This document shows positions 21,230 to 30,068 of a DNA stretch of 52,209 nucleotides, one piece after another. The DNA is taken from positions 1 through 52,209 of the forward strand of contig NZ_MWVJ01000036.1 in assembly GCF_002087335.1 (NCBI RefSeq), read 5' to 3'. The DNA comes from Pseudophaeobacter leonis. Its GTDB lineage: Bacteria > Pseudomonadota > Alphaproteobacteria > Rhodobacterales > Rhodobacteraceae. The notes under the pieces are model-generated. The model did no database searches. It had not been told where the DNA came from and saw nothing but the letters and a program-made list of their open reading frames with translations. How positions within the stretch are numbered: the stretch's first letter is position 1; each line of letters starts with the position of its first letter. The translations under genes and the position numbers were made by a program.

Positions 21230-21285
21230 AGGGGCTCTGCCCCCGCCGCTGCGCAGCTCCCCCGAGGTATTTTTTGCAAAATGAA
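21230..21285. repeat. Extragenic palindromic element of Rhodobacteraceae type
   Basis: GGGGCTCTGCCCC hairpin, the palindrome GCTGCGCAGC, then CTCCCCCGAGGTATTTTTT. From memory, this arrangement (GC hairpin, then CCCCGAGGTATTTTT) recurs between genes in many roseobacter genomes. It is the only copy in this window, so repeat status rests on recalled knowledge. It lies between the two ATPase genes of one operon. Confidence 0.45.
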
Positions 21286-21299
21286 TAAGGGAGGCGCGC

Positions 21300-22013
21300 A
21301 TGTCTGAACCCTTTTTGATCGGCGACAGCATGACCGGAGGATACGGCAAGGGGCCGGATATTCTGCATGACTGTACCATCGCTGTGAATCCCGGTGAGAT
21401 TGCCGTGATCGTAGGCCCCAACGGGGCTGGAAAATCCACCGCCATGAAGGCCGTCTTTGGCATGCTGAATGTGCGTTCAGGTTCCGTGCGGCTGGGCGGT
21501 GAAGACATCACCAGCCTCAGCCCGCAGGACCGGGTCATCAAGGGCATGGGGTTTGTGCCGCAAACCAGCAATATCTTTACCTCGATGACGGTGGAAGAGA
21601 ACCTGGAGATGGGCGCCTTTATCCGCACCGATGACATCCGCGAGACCATGGAGCAAGTCTATGACCTCTTCCCGATCCTGCGCGACAAACGTAGCCAGCC
21701 CGCCGGAGAGCTGTCTGGCGGCCAACGCCAGCAGGTTGCCGTGGGGCGTGCGCTGATGACCAAGCCGAAGGTTCTGATGCTGGACGAGCCCACTGCGGGG
21801 GTTTCGCCCATCGTGATGGACGAGCTGTTTGACCGCATTATTGAGGTCGCCCGCACCGGGCTGCCCATTCTGATGGTGGAACAGAACGCCAAGCAAGCAC
21901 TTGAGATCGCAGACAAAGGCTATGTCCTGGTGCAGGGGCGCAATGCCTATACTGGCACCGGAGAAGAGCTTTTGGCGGATCCCGAAGTGCGCAAATCATT
22001 TTTGGGGGGCTGA
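21300..22013 (+). CDS. ABC transporter ATP-binding protein (LivF type)
   Basis: Second ATPase of the importer, 237 residues, intact. Walker A GPNGAGKST, Q-loop FVPQTSNIFTSMTVEENL, signature LSGGQRQQVAVGRAL, Walker B VLMLDEPTAGVSP, switch MVEQNAKQAL. GGAGG stands before the ATG. The stop is three bases from the next ATG. Confidence 0.95.
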   Translation: MSEPFLIGDSMTGGYGKGPDILHDCTIAVNPGEIAVIVGPNGAGKSTAMKAVFGMLNVRSGSVRLGGEDITSLSPQDRVIKGMGFVPQTSNIFTSMTVEENLEMGAFIRTDDIRETMEQVYDLFPILRDKRSQPAGELSGGQRQQVAVGRALMTKPKVLMLDEPTAGVSPIVMDELFDRIIEVARTGLPILMVEQNAKQALEIADKGYVLVQGRNAYTGTGEELLADPEVRKSFLGG

Positions 22014-22016
22014 TCA

Positions 22017-23027
22017 ATGGATTTCCTCAACGCCCTTGTGGCGCTTACCAACTTTGTCATGATCCCGGCGGTGGCCTATGGCAGCCAGCTGGCGCTTGGC
22101 GCCCTTGGGGTGACGCTGATCTACATCATCCTGCGGTTTTCCAACTTTGCCCATGGTGACACTATGGGCTTTGGCACCATGATGACCATCCTGGTCACCT
22201 GGTTGTTCCAGGACTGGGGGATTGGCTTTGGCCCGCTGCCCACCGCCCTGTTGGCGCTGCCCTTTGGTATCCTGGCAACCATGGCGCTGGTGCTTGTCAC
22301 GGATCGCGCGGTTTACAGGTTTTACCGCGAGCAAAGGGCTAAACCCGTGGTCTTTGTCATGGTCTCCCTTGGTGTGATGTTCATGATGAACGGTCTGGTG
22401 CGGTTTATCATTGGGCCGGGCGATCAACGCTTTACCGATGGCGAGCGCTTTATCATCAAGGCCCGCGCCTTTAAGAAAATGACCGGCCTCAGTGAAGGTC
22501 TGGCGATCAAAACCACCCAGGGCATCACCGTTGTGACCGCCATCATTGTTGTGGCTATCCTGTTCTGGTTCCTGAATAAAACCCGCACGGGTAAATCCAT
22601 GCGGGCCTATTCCGACAATGAGGATCTGGCGCTGCTGTCGGGGATCAACCCCGAACGGGTGGTGATGTATACCTGGCTGATCGTGGCAACACTGGCGACC
22701 ATTGCCGGGGTGCTTTATGGCCTCGACAAGAGCTTCAAGCCCTTCACCTATTTCCAGCTGCTGTTGCCGATCTTTGCCTCCGCCATCGTGGGCGGGCTGG
22801 GCAGTCCGCAGGGGGCGATTGCCGGCGGCTTTATCATCGCCTTCTCTGAGGTGACAATCACCTATGCCTGGAAAAAAGTGCTGGGCTACCTGATGCCGGA
22901 AGGCCTGCAGCCTGACAGCCTGGTGCAGGTTCTCAGCACGGACTACAAATTCGCGGTCTCCTTTGCGATCCTGATCATTGTCCTTCTGTTCAAACCAACA
23001 GGGCTCTTCAAAGGGAAATCGGTATGA
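22017..23027 (+). CDS. Branched-chain amino acid-type ABC transporter permease (LivH type)
   Basis: Inner-membrane permease, 336 residues with about eight hydrophobic segments. It shows LALGALGVTLIYIILRFSNF and HGDTMGFGTMM near the N terminus, and the coupling region SMRAYSDNEDLALLSGINPE with FASAIVGGLGSPQGAIAGG, all typical of LivH. Its stop overlaps the next start (ATGA), indicating coupled translation with the LivM-type gene. Confidence 0.94.
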   Translation: MDFLNALVALTNFVMIPAVAYGSQLALGALGVTLIYIILRFSNFAHGDTMGFGTMMTILVTWLFQDWGIGFGPLPTALLALPFGILATMALVLVTDRAVYRFYREQRAKPVVFVMVSLGVMFMMNGLVRFIIGPGDQRFTDGERFIIKARAFKKMTGLSEGLAIKTTQGITVVTAIIVVAILFWFLNKTRTGKSMRAYSDNEDLALLSGINPERVVMYTWLIVATLATIAGVLYGLDKSFKPFTYFQLLLPIFASAIVGGLGSPQGAIAGGFIIAFSEVTITYAWKKVLGYLMPEGLQPDSLVQVLSTDYKFAVSFAILIIVLLFKPTGLFKGKSV

Positions 23028-24347
23028 CTGACACTATGAAACACAGCCTGATGTTTGTTGCAGTGGGGGTCCTGATCCTGCTTGAAGGCCTGACGGACTG
23101 GAGCTTTTTCTCCGGGTCGTGGAACTCCTCGCTGGTGATCCTCAATATGGGGCTGATTTCGGCCATCATGGCGCTGGGGGTCAACCTGCAGTGGGGCTTT
23201 GCCGGGTTGTTCAACGTGGGCATCATGGGCTTTACCGCTCTTGGTGGCCTTGCCGTTGTTCTCACCGCGACAGCGCCGACGCCCGGCGCCTGGAGTGCGG
23301 GTGGGCCCGCAATCCTGATGGCGATGGTTATGGGGGCCTTGACCGTTGTCTCGGCTGTTGCGGCCAACCGTATGGTGCCAAAGGGCCGCCTGCGCGCGCT
23401 GGTCACCCTTGCGATCCTTGTGGTTGGCTTTGTTATCTATCGGGCGCTGTTTGACCCGGCGGTTGAGGCGGTTGAATCCATCAATCCAGCCATATCGGGC
23501 AATATCGGTGGGCTAGGCTGGCCGGTGCTGCTGTCCTGGCCTGTGGGAGGCCTTCTGGCTGCCGGTGCCGCCTGGTTGATTGGCAAGACTGCACTGGGGC
23601 TGCGCTCTGACTATCTGGCGATTGCCACGCTGGGCATTGCCGCAAATCATCATCGCTATCCTCAAGAACGAGGACTGGCTGTCGCGCGGCGTGAAAAACG
23701 TCGTGGGCCTGCCGCGTCCCCTGCCCTTTGAGGTCGATTTGCAGAATGATCCCGGCTTTGTCGAGCGCGCGTCCGGCTTGGGTTTGGATCCCGTGCTTGC
23801 CTCTACGCTCTACGTGAAACTGGGCTATGCGGCACTGTTTGCTGTGGTGTTGATTACGCTGCTGTGGATGGCGCAGATGGCGCTCAAAAGCCCCTGGGGG
23901 CGGATGATGCGGGCGATCCGCGACAATGAGGTGGCCGCACAGGCCATGGGCAAAAACGTCACCAAGCGGCATTTGCAGATCTTTGTTCTGGGCTCTGCCA
24001 TCTGTGGCCTGGCCGGTGCCATGATGACCACATTGGACGGGCAGTTGACGCCGGGAACCTATAATCCGCTGCGGTTTACCTTCCTGATCTGGGTCATGGT
24101 GATCGGTCGGGGGCTCTGGCAATAACTTTGGCTCTGTGCTGGGCGGCATCCTGATCTGGTTCCTCTGGATCAAGGTCGAGCCCATGAGCCTGGGCTGATC
24201 ACGCTGCTGACCTCTGGTATGGGCGAAGACAGTGCCCTGAAGCTGCACCTTATGGAGAATGCGGCCCATATGCGGCTCTTTACCATGGGGTTGATCCTGC
24301 TGCTGGTTCTGCGGTTCAGTCCGCGCGGATTGATCCCGGAAAAATAG
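23024..24347 (+). CDS. Branched-chain amino acid-type ABC transporter permease (LivM type), three frameshifts
   Basis: Second permease of the importer. Family text is complete but spread over three frames: MGLISAIMALGVNLQWGFAG and LRSDYLAIATLGIA in the first, then IIIAILKNEDWLSRGVKNVV, MRAIRDNEVAAQAMGKNV and GAMMTTLDGQLTPGTYNPL, and finally GLILLLVLRFSPRGLIPEK ending at 24347. The breaks are an extra base near 23641, an extra base near 24105, and a missing base near 24191. All other transporter genes are intact except the ATPase at 20406-21192. Three indels in one otherwise conserved gene suggest poor local sequence, though real decay cannot be excluded. Confidence 0.85.
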
Positions 24348-24365
24348 TCCGGACATGCCAAACAC

Positions 24366-24400
24366 AAAACGCCGCTCCAAATCCGGGGCGGCGTTTTTCG
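24366..24400. terminator. Bidirectional terminator between permease and HerA-like gene
   Basis: Stem ACGCCGCTCC with GGGGCGGCGT (one mismatch), T run on the plus side and AAAA on the other side, so it can end both convergent transcripts. Confidence 0.8.
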
Positions 24401-24418
24401 TTGTAAATCTGTGATTTA

Positions 24419-25963
24419 TTAGCGACCTTTAAACAGCCCACCCAGAATGCCACGCACAAGACGGCGTCCCGTGGTGCCTTTTAATTCCTTGATCACCGCC
24501 TCTGACATGGCCGAGGCAAAGGTTTCTTTTGGCCGGTAGCTGCGCGAGGTGGACCGCGGAATGCGGGAGCCTGAATAGCGCCGTGCGGCGTTGAATTCCC
24601 GTGCCATTTGTTCCGGCGCCTCTTCGGCCTTGTTTTCCGCAATTTCAGCGGCTTGCGCGGCCTCTTGCGTGCGTTGGCTCAGGATTTCATAGGCCGAGTG
24701 ACGATCAAGTGGCTTGTCATATTTCCCCGCCATATCAGAGGCTTTCAGGATCGCAGCCCTCTCAGCTGCTGAGATAGGCCCCAACTGGCTGCTGGGGGGT
24801 CGGATCAGCGTGCGCTCGACAATGCCGGGCACGCCCTTCTTTTGCAGCATCGAGGTTACGGCCTCACCAACACCCACCTCGCGAATGGCCTCCATGGTCG
24901 AAAACCGGGGGTTCTCCCGGTAGGTTTCGGCCGCCAGTTTGAGGTTCTTGCGGTCGCGCGCGGTAAAGGCGCGCAGCGCGTGCTGAAACCGGTTGCCGAG
25001 CTGGCCAAGGATGTCTTCGGGAACATCCGCAGGATTCTGTGTGATAAAGTAGATACCGACGCCTTTGGAACGGATGAGACGCGCCACTTGTTCAACCTTG
25101 TCGATCAGGGCCTTGGGGGCGTCCTCAAATAGCAGATGTGCCTCGTCAAAGAAAAACACCAGCTTTGGCTTTTCCGGATCGCCCACTTCGGGGAGTTCTT
25201 CGAACAGCTCGCTCAGCAGCCAGAGCAGGAAGGTGGCATAGAGTTTCGGCGCCGCCATCAGCTTATCTGAGGCGAGGATATTCACCATGCCGCGCCCCTG
25301 TGCGTCTTGTCGCATCAAATCACTAAGTTCCAGCGCGGGCTCGCCAAACAGATCGGCACCGCCCTGGTTTTCCAGCACCAGAAGCCGTCGCTGGATGGCA
25401 CCAACCGAGGCAGGAGACACATTGCCATAGCGCAGGGACAGCTCGCCCCTGTTCTCACCAATCCAGACCAGCAGCGCCTGCAGGTCTTTCAGGTCCAACA
25501 GCGGCAAGGCCTGCTCATCCGCAAGACGGAAGGCGATATTCAGGATGCCTTCCTGTGCCTCGCTCAGCTCAAGCAACTGCGCCAGAAGCAGTGGCCCCAT
25601 TTCTGCGACCGTTGTCCGTACGGGATGGCCCTGTTGGCCAAAAAGGTCCCAGAAGGTCACCGGGCAGCTGTGGTAGTGATAGTCACCAAATCCAATTTTT
25701 TCGGCCCGCGCCATGAAGGCATCATGCAGCTTATGGGTCGCTGTGCCGGTTTTTGCCAGACCGGAGAGGTCGCCCTTAACATCCGCCATGATCACCGGAA
25801 CACCGGCCTGAGAAAAGCTCTCGGCGAGGATCTGCAGCGTTACGGTTTTGCCGGTCCCGGTGGCCCCGGCAATCAAGCCGTGACGATTGGCATATTTAAA
25901 GCTCATCTCCTGAGCTGTGGCATAGTCTTCGCCACCACCGCCTATGAAAATCTTATCCGTCAT
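24419..25963 (-). CDS. HerA-like ATPase, DUF853 (YjgR) family
   Basis: 514 residues. Walker A is GATGTGKT at 33-40, after an [20 protein letters not shown] start; the Walker B/DEAH-like segment is [19 protein letters not shown]; further on [20 protein letters not shown] and [14 protein letters not shown]. This is the DUF853 group of HerA/FtsK-type ATPases, whose cellular role is poorly known. A longer open frame reaches 26140, but AAGGA stands before the ATG at 25963 and homologues begin here. The C-terminal 90 residues are rich in Ala, Glu and Arg. Stands alone between transporters and the small RNA candidates. Confidence 0.92.
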   Translation of the reverse strand: MTDKIFIGGGGEDYATAQEMSFKYANRHGLIAGATGTGKTVTLQILAESFSQAGVPVIMADVKGDLSGLAKTGTATHKLHDAFMARAEKIGFGDYHYHSCPVTFWDLFGQQGHPVRTTVAEMGPLLLAQLLELSEAQEGILNIAFRLADEQALPLLDLKDLQALLVWIGENRGELSLRYGNVSPASVGAIQRRLLVLENQGGADLFGEPALELSDLMRQDAQGRGMVNILASDKLMAAPKLYATFLLWLLSELFEELPEVGDPEKPKLVFFFDEAHLLFEDAPKALIDKVEQVARLIRSKGVGIYFITQNPADVPEDILGQLGNRFQHALRAFTARDRKNLKLAAETYRENPRFSTMEAIREVGVGEAVTSMLQKKGVPGIVERTLIRPPSSQLGPISAAERAAILKASDMAGKYDKPLDRHSAYEILSQRTQEAAQAAEIAENKAEEAPEQMAREFNAARRYSGSRIPRSTSRSYRPKETFASAMSEAVIKELKGTTGRRLVRGILGGLFKGR

Positions 25964-26064
25964 TGTCTTCCTTTGCCCATTTCGGGCTGCTTCGGACCAT
26001 ATGTTAAGGTCATGCTCTGTGGTGATCGTGGGGATGTTGTGCGCTATTTGATCAAAACCCCCTC

Positions 26065-26092
26065 TTGAACACCGATCATTAACCTTTATATG
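26065..26092 (+). promoter_or_regulatory. Promoter of candidate small RNA 1
   Basis: TTGAAC at 26065-26070 and TATATG at 26087-26092, spaced 16 bases, directly before a terminated non-coding transcript. Confidence 0.5.
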
Positions 26093-26098
26093 CGATCT

Positions 26099-26186
26099 AT
26101 GACATGCCCGTCCTCTCTTAATCGAGATGTCGACGGGCATTTCCTCCCTGTCAGACTGGCCGTGCCTCGTGCACGGCCTTTTTTTT
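26099..26186 (+). ncRNA. Candidate small RNA 1 (about 88 nt)
   Basis: A transcript from the promoter at 26065-26092 would consist of a long hairpin (ATGCCCGTC at 26104-26112 pairs with GACGGGCAT at 26132-26140, with an inner TCTC/GAGA pairing), a short linker with CCTCCC, and a terminator hairpin with eight T. The linker is complementary to Shine-Dalgarno sequences, a known targeting feature of many trans-acting small RNAs. No ribosome site plus frame fits the space. The gene is unrecognised; the call is structural. Confidence 0.6.
26158..26186 (+). terminator. Intrinsic terminator of candidate small RNA 1
   Basis: GGCCGTGC/GCACGGCC perfect 8-base stem, 5-base loop, then TTTTTTTT. One of the strongest terminators in the window, yet no protein gene ends before it on this strand. 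Confidence 0.9.
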
Positions 26187-26332
26187 GCCGCACAGCCCTT
26201 TTTTCATCCAGTTTTACCTGATGCTTTTGCCTCTTTCATGGGCACGAACCCCAAAAGGCACCCAGGATCTGCGTGTCAAACGCACAAATTTCAGGAAAGA
26301 GGCGTGTTGTCACATTTTTTTGTTATTGCTTA

Positions 26333-26361
26333 TTGACCAACGCACAGCCCTTTCGTAATCT
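26333..26361 (+). promoter_or_regulatory. Promoter of candidate small RNA 2 or of an ialB leader
   Basis: TTGACC at 26333-26338 and TAATCT at 26356-26361 with the ideal 17-base spacing. Confidence 0.5.
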
Positions 26362-26367
26362 CAACGC

Positions 26368-26436
26368 AATAACTAAGTCGGCCAGTCCGACGGGGAGAAA
26401 CGACACAAAAAAGGAAGCCGCAGAGCTTCCTTTTTT
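26368..26436 (+). ncRNA. Candidate small RNA 2 or attenuated leader (about 69 nt)
   Basis: Starting seven bases after the -10 box, the RNA would carry a small hairpin (GTCGG/CCGAC, 26377-26391) and end in a terminator. It may be a free small RNA. Alternatively it is the terminated form of a longer leader for the IalB-family gene, whose ATG lies 132 bases beyond the terminator. Sequence alone cannot separate these. Confidence 0.45.
26407..26436. terminator. Terminator hairpin with A and T flanks
   Basis: AAAAAAGGAAGC pairs perfectly with GCTTCCTTTTTT around a 6-base loop. It can work in both directions; on the plus strand it ends candidate small RNA 2. Confidence 0.85.
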
Positions 26437-26477
26437 GCTTTCAAACCAAGGTTTTCACCTGTGAATTTTTGCTTCAA

Positions 26478-26502
26478 CAATTCCCCGCCTATTGGGGAAT
26501 TG
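26478..26502 (+). promoter_or_regulatory. Hairpin upstream of the IalB-family gene
   Basis: CAATTCCCC/GGGGAATTG, 9-base perfect stem with 7-base loop and no T run, 67 bases before the ATG. May be a protein-binding site or an RNA element of the leader. Confidence 0.4.
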
Positions 26503-26568
26503 TGACCTGACACCTCTGATGTGACATGGTAAAGCCTATACAAACGACCTGAGACAAATGAGGCATTC

Positions 26569-27204
26569 ATGATCAAGTCCCTTTCGCCGATCACTCTGGC
26601 AGCTCTGCTGGCTTTGACCACTTCTCTGTCCGCTCAGCAGAGCGACACAGTTGACGCAGGTTCTGCAGAGCCCGCGACACAAGCTGGCGAATCAGCCGCT
26701 GACCAGGTTTTAGATCTGGGCCAGCCCGTTGATGATGGCACCCCAAAGCTGGGAGATCGCTATTCAAAATCCACCCATGGCGACTGGGAACTGGCCTGTG
26801 TCAAAACCGAAGCTGAAACGGATCCCTGCTCTTTGTTGCAGATCCTGTCAGATCCTGCGGGCAACCCCATGGCCGAAGTCTCGCTGTTTCGCATAGACCA
26901 GCCAGGTGGGCAGGCGGTTGCCGGCGCCACAATCATCGTGCCTTTGGAAACTCTGCTGCCTGCGGCCCTGACCATTTCTGTCGATGGCGCCCCTGGCAAA
27001 CGCTATAACTACTCCTTCTGCAACCCGCTTGGCTGTGTGGCACAGATCGGTTTGACACAGGCGGATGTGGATACCTTCAAACAGGGTAGCGAAGCCTCGC
27101 TGTCGCTGCGTCCGGCCCCCGCACCCGATCAGCTGGTTGAGATGAAGATGTCCCTCAAAGGCTTCACCGCCGGCTATAATGTGGTGGATGTGGTCAAACA
27201 GTAA
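26569..27204 (+). CDS. Invasion-associated locus B (IalB) family periplasmic protein
   Basis: 211 residues with a signal peptide (residues 1-22, ending SLSAQ) and an acidic, Ala-rich linker, then the IalB domain from about residue 60: STHGDWELACVKTEAETDPC, VPLETLLPAALTISVDGAPG and YNYSFCNPLGCVAQIGLTQA. Four Cys in the domain likely form disulfides. The family name comes from Bartonella; in free-living alphaproteobacteria the function is unknown. GAGG precedes the ATG. Confidence 0.88.
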   Translation: MIKSLSPITLAALLALTTSLSAQQSDTVDAGSAEPATQAGESAADQVLDLGQPVDDGTPKLGDRYSKSTHGDWELACVKTEAETDPCSLLQILSDPAGNPMAEVSLFRIDQPGGQAVAGATIIVPLETLLPAALTISVDGAPGKRYNYSFCNPLGCVAQIGLTQADVDTFKQGSEASLSLRPAPAPDQLVEMKMSLKGFTAGYNVVDVVKQ

Positions 27205-27300
27205 GGCAACCGTTTCTAGCCGCCCTGGGTCTGCTGAGACCTGAGGCGGTGATCCGCTGTGCAGATATGAACCAGTGCCAGTTTGCTTTGCAAATTTAAA

Positions 27301-27335
27301 AAGGCCACTGCCGGGATGCGCCCAGCAGTGGCCTT
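27301..27335. terminator. Bidirectional terminator between IalB-family and ketoacyl synthase genes
   Basis: Perfect 11-base stem AAGGCCACTGC/GCAGTGGCCTT. The T-rich flank is stronger on the minus side (TTTTTAAATTT), consistent with ending the four-gene envelope run as well as ialB. Confidence 0.8.
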
Positions 27336-27403
27336 ATTTCGCAAATATCACATGGGAGCTGACATAGGCTCTCCTGTCAGAGCAGAATAGTCCCGCGCTG
27401 TGA

Positions 27404-28612
27404 TTATACCCGACCCAAAGCCAGCACGGCGTTCATGCCACCAAAGGCAAAGGCATTGGACAGGGCAACCTCAACCCGCACCTCGCGCGCCTCATTGGGA
27501 ACCACATCCAGCGCACATTCCGGGTCTGGCTCTTCATAGCCAATGGTTGGCGCGACGATGCCGTCCTTCAGGGCCATAATGCAGGCCAACAGCTCTACGG
27601 CGCCGGTGCCGCCGATCAGGTGCCCATGCATGGATTTGGTCGACGAGATCATCAAACTGTCCGCATGTGGGCCAAAAACATCTGCCACCGCGGCGCATTC
27701 GGTTTTGTCATTGGCCACGGTTCCGGTGCCATGGGCGTTGATATAGCCAACACTCTCCCGGCTCACTCCGGCATCTTTCAGAGCGCCGGCAATGGCCCGC
27801 GCGGCGCCCTGTTTGCTCGGCATTACAATATCAGACGCATCCGAGGACATGGCAAAGCCAAGCACTTCGCAGAGGATCGCGGCACCACGGGCGCGGGCAT
27901 GATCGTAGTCTTCAAAGACAAAAATGCCGGCCCCTTCGCCCTGCACCATGCCATTGCGATTGGCACTGAACGGACGGCAGGCCTCTTTTGACATCACCCG
28001 CAGCCCTTCCCAGGCCTTGACGCCACCAAAGCAGAGCATCGATTCAGAGCCCCCCGTCACCATGGCCGGGCTCATGCCGGAGCGCACCATCTGAAACGCC
28101 TGCGCCATGGCGTGATTGGACGAAGCACAGGCGGTGGAGACGGTAAAGCTGGGGCCTTTGAGGTTGAATTCCATCGAGACATGGCTGGCGGCCGCATTGT
28201 TCATGAGTTTAGGAACAACAAAGGGATGCACCCGGTTCTTACCATCCTCATAGACGGAACGGTAGTTGTCATCCCAGGTTGAGACCCCGCCGCCCGCAGT
28301 GCCCAGAACCACGCCGGATTTGGCTGCCAGCTCGCCGTGAAATTCGAGGCCAGACTGGGCAATCGCCTCTTTGGCAGCCGTCAAAGTGAACTGCGTAAAG
28401 CGATCATAAAGGCTGATCTGCTGGCGGTTAAAGCGTCCTTCGGCCTCGAACCCCTGCACCTGGCCGCCGATCTTGATCGCAAGCCGGTCAACATCGCGAA
28501 ACTCCACCGGGCCGATACCGCAGCGCCCCTCGCGCATCGCCTCATAGGTGGCGTCAGCAGAATGCCCCAGCGCATTGATGGTCCCGGCCCCGGTGATGAC
28601 AACGCGTTTCAT
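27404..28612 (-). CDS. Beta-ketoacyl-ACP synthase (FabF/NodE-like)
   Basis: Condensing enzyme that extends an acyl chain bound to acyl carrier protein, 402 residues. The catalytic triad is visible: Cys162 in TVSTACASSNHAMA, His294 in INAHGTGTVAND and His331 in SMHGHLIGGTGAVE. It lies downstream of a dedicated acyl carrier protein and lpxD, not with the main fatty-acid genes, so it probably makes a special acyl chain for lipid A or another envelope lipid (inference). In databases such proteins are often labelled NodE. Confidence 0.9.
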   Translation of the reverse strand: MKRVVITGAGTINALGHSADATYEAMREGRCGIGPVEFRDVDRLAIKIGGQVQGFEAEGRFNRQQISLYDRFTQFTLTAAKEAIAQSGLEFHGELAAKSGVVLGTAGGGVSTWDDNYRSVYEDGKNRVHPFVVPKLMNNAAASHVSMEFNLKGPSFTVSTACASSNHAMAQAFQMVRSGMSPAMVTGGSESMLCFGGVKAWEGLRVMSKEACRPFSANRNGMVQGEGAGIFVFEDYDHARARGAAILCEVLGFAMSSDASDIVMPSKQGAARAIAGALKDAGVSRESVGYINAHGTGTVANDKTECAAVADVFGPHADSLMISSTKSMHGHLIGGTGAVELLACIMALKDGIVAPTIGYEEPDPECALDVVPNEAREVRVEVALSNAFAFGGMNAVLALGRV

Positions 28613-28643
28613 AATGAGTTCCCCTGGGAGTCAGGCGCTGATA

Positions 28644-28901
28644 TCACGTCTTTTGTGACACAAGCGTATCAATCCCCGCGATGATTGCCGCAACATTTGA
28701 GATATCAAAATCGCTGTCCTCAGGTGTGTTGGCATTAAAGGGAATGGTGATGTCGAATTCTTCTTCGATGGCAAAAATGCACTCCACCAGCCCCATACTG
28801 TCGATCCCGAGATCTTCCAGAGTGCTGGTCAGGGCTACATCTGATGGCTCTAGCAGCGCCTGTTCGGCGACGATTGCAATGACCTTGTCCTGAGTGCTCA
28901 T
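28644..28901 (-). CDS. Acyl carrier protein (NodF-like)
   Basis: 85 residues. Phosphopantetheine attachment at Ser35 in LGIDSMGLVECIFAIEEEF. The sequence is clearly different from the housekeeping AcpP (DSLD motif replaced by DSMG), as expected of a specialised carrier. It sits between lpxD and the condensing enzyme with gaps of 48 and 31 bases. A strong AGGGGG site precedes the ATG. Confidence 0.9.
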   Translation of the reverse strand: MSTQDKVIAIVAEQALLEPSDVALTSTLEDLGIDSMGLVECIFAIEEEFDITIPFNANTPEDSDFDISNVAAIIAGIDTLVSQKT

Positions 28902-28949
28902 GCTGGCCCCCTGATCTGTGATGTCGTGGAAGATGTACCGGCTAAAACT

Positions 28950-30023
28950 CTATTTGAAAACAGCCTTTTTAAGCTTTTCGATATCACTCATCAGCCGTGG
29001 CAGGCGGCGCTGTGCCTTATACATCTCGGTATGCGTTTCCATCTTTACGGCCGGGTAGCCCATCACAACCCGCCCGGCAGGAACGTTGGAGATGATCTTG
29101 GTGGCGCCACCGGCCATCCCGCCGTCGCCAATAAAGATATTGTCGGCGGCGCCACATTGGCCGCCCATCACAACATTGTTGCCGACATTCACCGACCCCG
29201 AGAGACCGCATTGGCCGCAGATCAGACAATCGCGCCCGATGCGGGTGTTGTGGCCCACATGAACCTGGTTGTCCAACTTGCTGCCAGAGCCAATTTCGGT
29301 GTCGCGAATGGTGCCGTTATCGATGGTACAGTTGGCACCGACCTCAACATCATCGCCAATACTGACCGCCCCCAGAGAGTGAATGCGCAGCCAGCTTTGC
29401 GCCCGTGCTGTACCTTGATCACCAACGGTTTTACGCACATTTTCCACGCCAGAGACCTCGGGGGTGACATAGGAGAAGCCATCGCTGCCAATGCGGGCGC
29501 CGGGCTGTGCGCGGAGCCGATCACCGATCCGGGCCCGGGCCCCGATAGAGACCATCTCGCGCAGCTGGGCCTCTTCGCCGATTTCAACCTCAGCCCCGAT
29601 GTAGCAATGCGGCCCAATCTGCGACCCTTTGCCAATCCGGGCGCCGGCCGCCACGATGCTCAGCGGGCCAACAGAGACATTCTCAGCCAGAACAGCGCTA
29701 GGATGAATAACAGCTGAGGGGTGAATGCCAGGTTCAAACCCCTGGCCGCGGTCCAGCATGGTAGAGACGCCGCCAAGCGCCATACGGGGGCGCGTGGCAA
29801 AAAGGGCAGCCTTTAGCCCCAGCCCCTGCCAATCGGCGCCCTCCCAAAGCAGGGCAACCTCTGCGCGCCCCTGCGACAGGCCCTCGGCATATTTGGCCGA
29901 TGTGGCCATAGCCAGGTCAGTGGGACCGGCGTCCTGTGGCTCGGCAGCCCGCGTTATGACACGGTCCAGGTCCCCTTGCGCCGCAAGGCCCAGAGCCTCG
30001 GCAATCTGGCGAACAGTATACAT
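28950..30023 (-). CDS. lpxD: UDP-3-O-(3-hydroxyacyl)glucosamine N-acyltransferase LpxD-like
   Basis: Adds the second 3-hydroxyacyl chain in lipid A synthesis, using acyl-ACP. 357 residues: an N-terminal uridine-binding domain (to about 100), then left-handed beta-helix hexapeptide repeats (for example [20 protein letters not shown]) with the conserved [15 protein letters not shown] that carries the catalytic His, and a C-terminal helix. It is not next to lpxA or fabZ here, so it may be a second LpxD paired with the special carrier and synthase downstream. Checking for another lpxD in the genome would settle this. Confidence 0.88.
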   Translation of the reverse strand: MYTVRQIAEALGLAAQGDLDRVITRAAEPQDAGPTDLAMATSAKYAEGLSQGRAEVALLWEGADWQGLGLKAALFATRPRMALGGVSTMLDRGQGFEPGIHPSAVIHPSAVLAENVSVGPLSIVAAGARIGKGSQIGPHCYIGAEVEIGEEAQLREMVSIGARARIGDRLRAQPGARIGSDGFSYVTPEVSGVENVRKTVGDQGTARAQSWLRIHSLGAVSIGDDVEVGANCTIDNGTIRDTEIGSGSKLDNQVHVGHNTRIGRDCLICGQCGLSGSVNVGNNVVMGGQCGAADNIFIGDGGMAGGATKIISNVPAGRVVMGYPAVKMETHTEMYKAQRRLPRLMSDIEKLKKAVFK

Positions 30024-30068
30024 AATGGGGCCCTTTCCCGGCTCAAATTCCGCAAGCGGGCCCCGAAT

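Noticed and set aside
23481..24380. 299-codon open frame opposite the LivM-type gene
   Set aside because: Antisense shadow with Gln/His-rich low-complexity content typical of reversed coding sequence.
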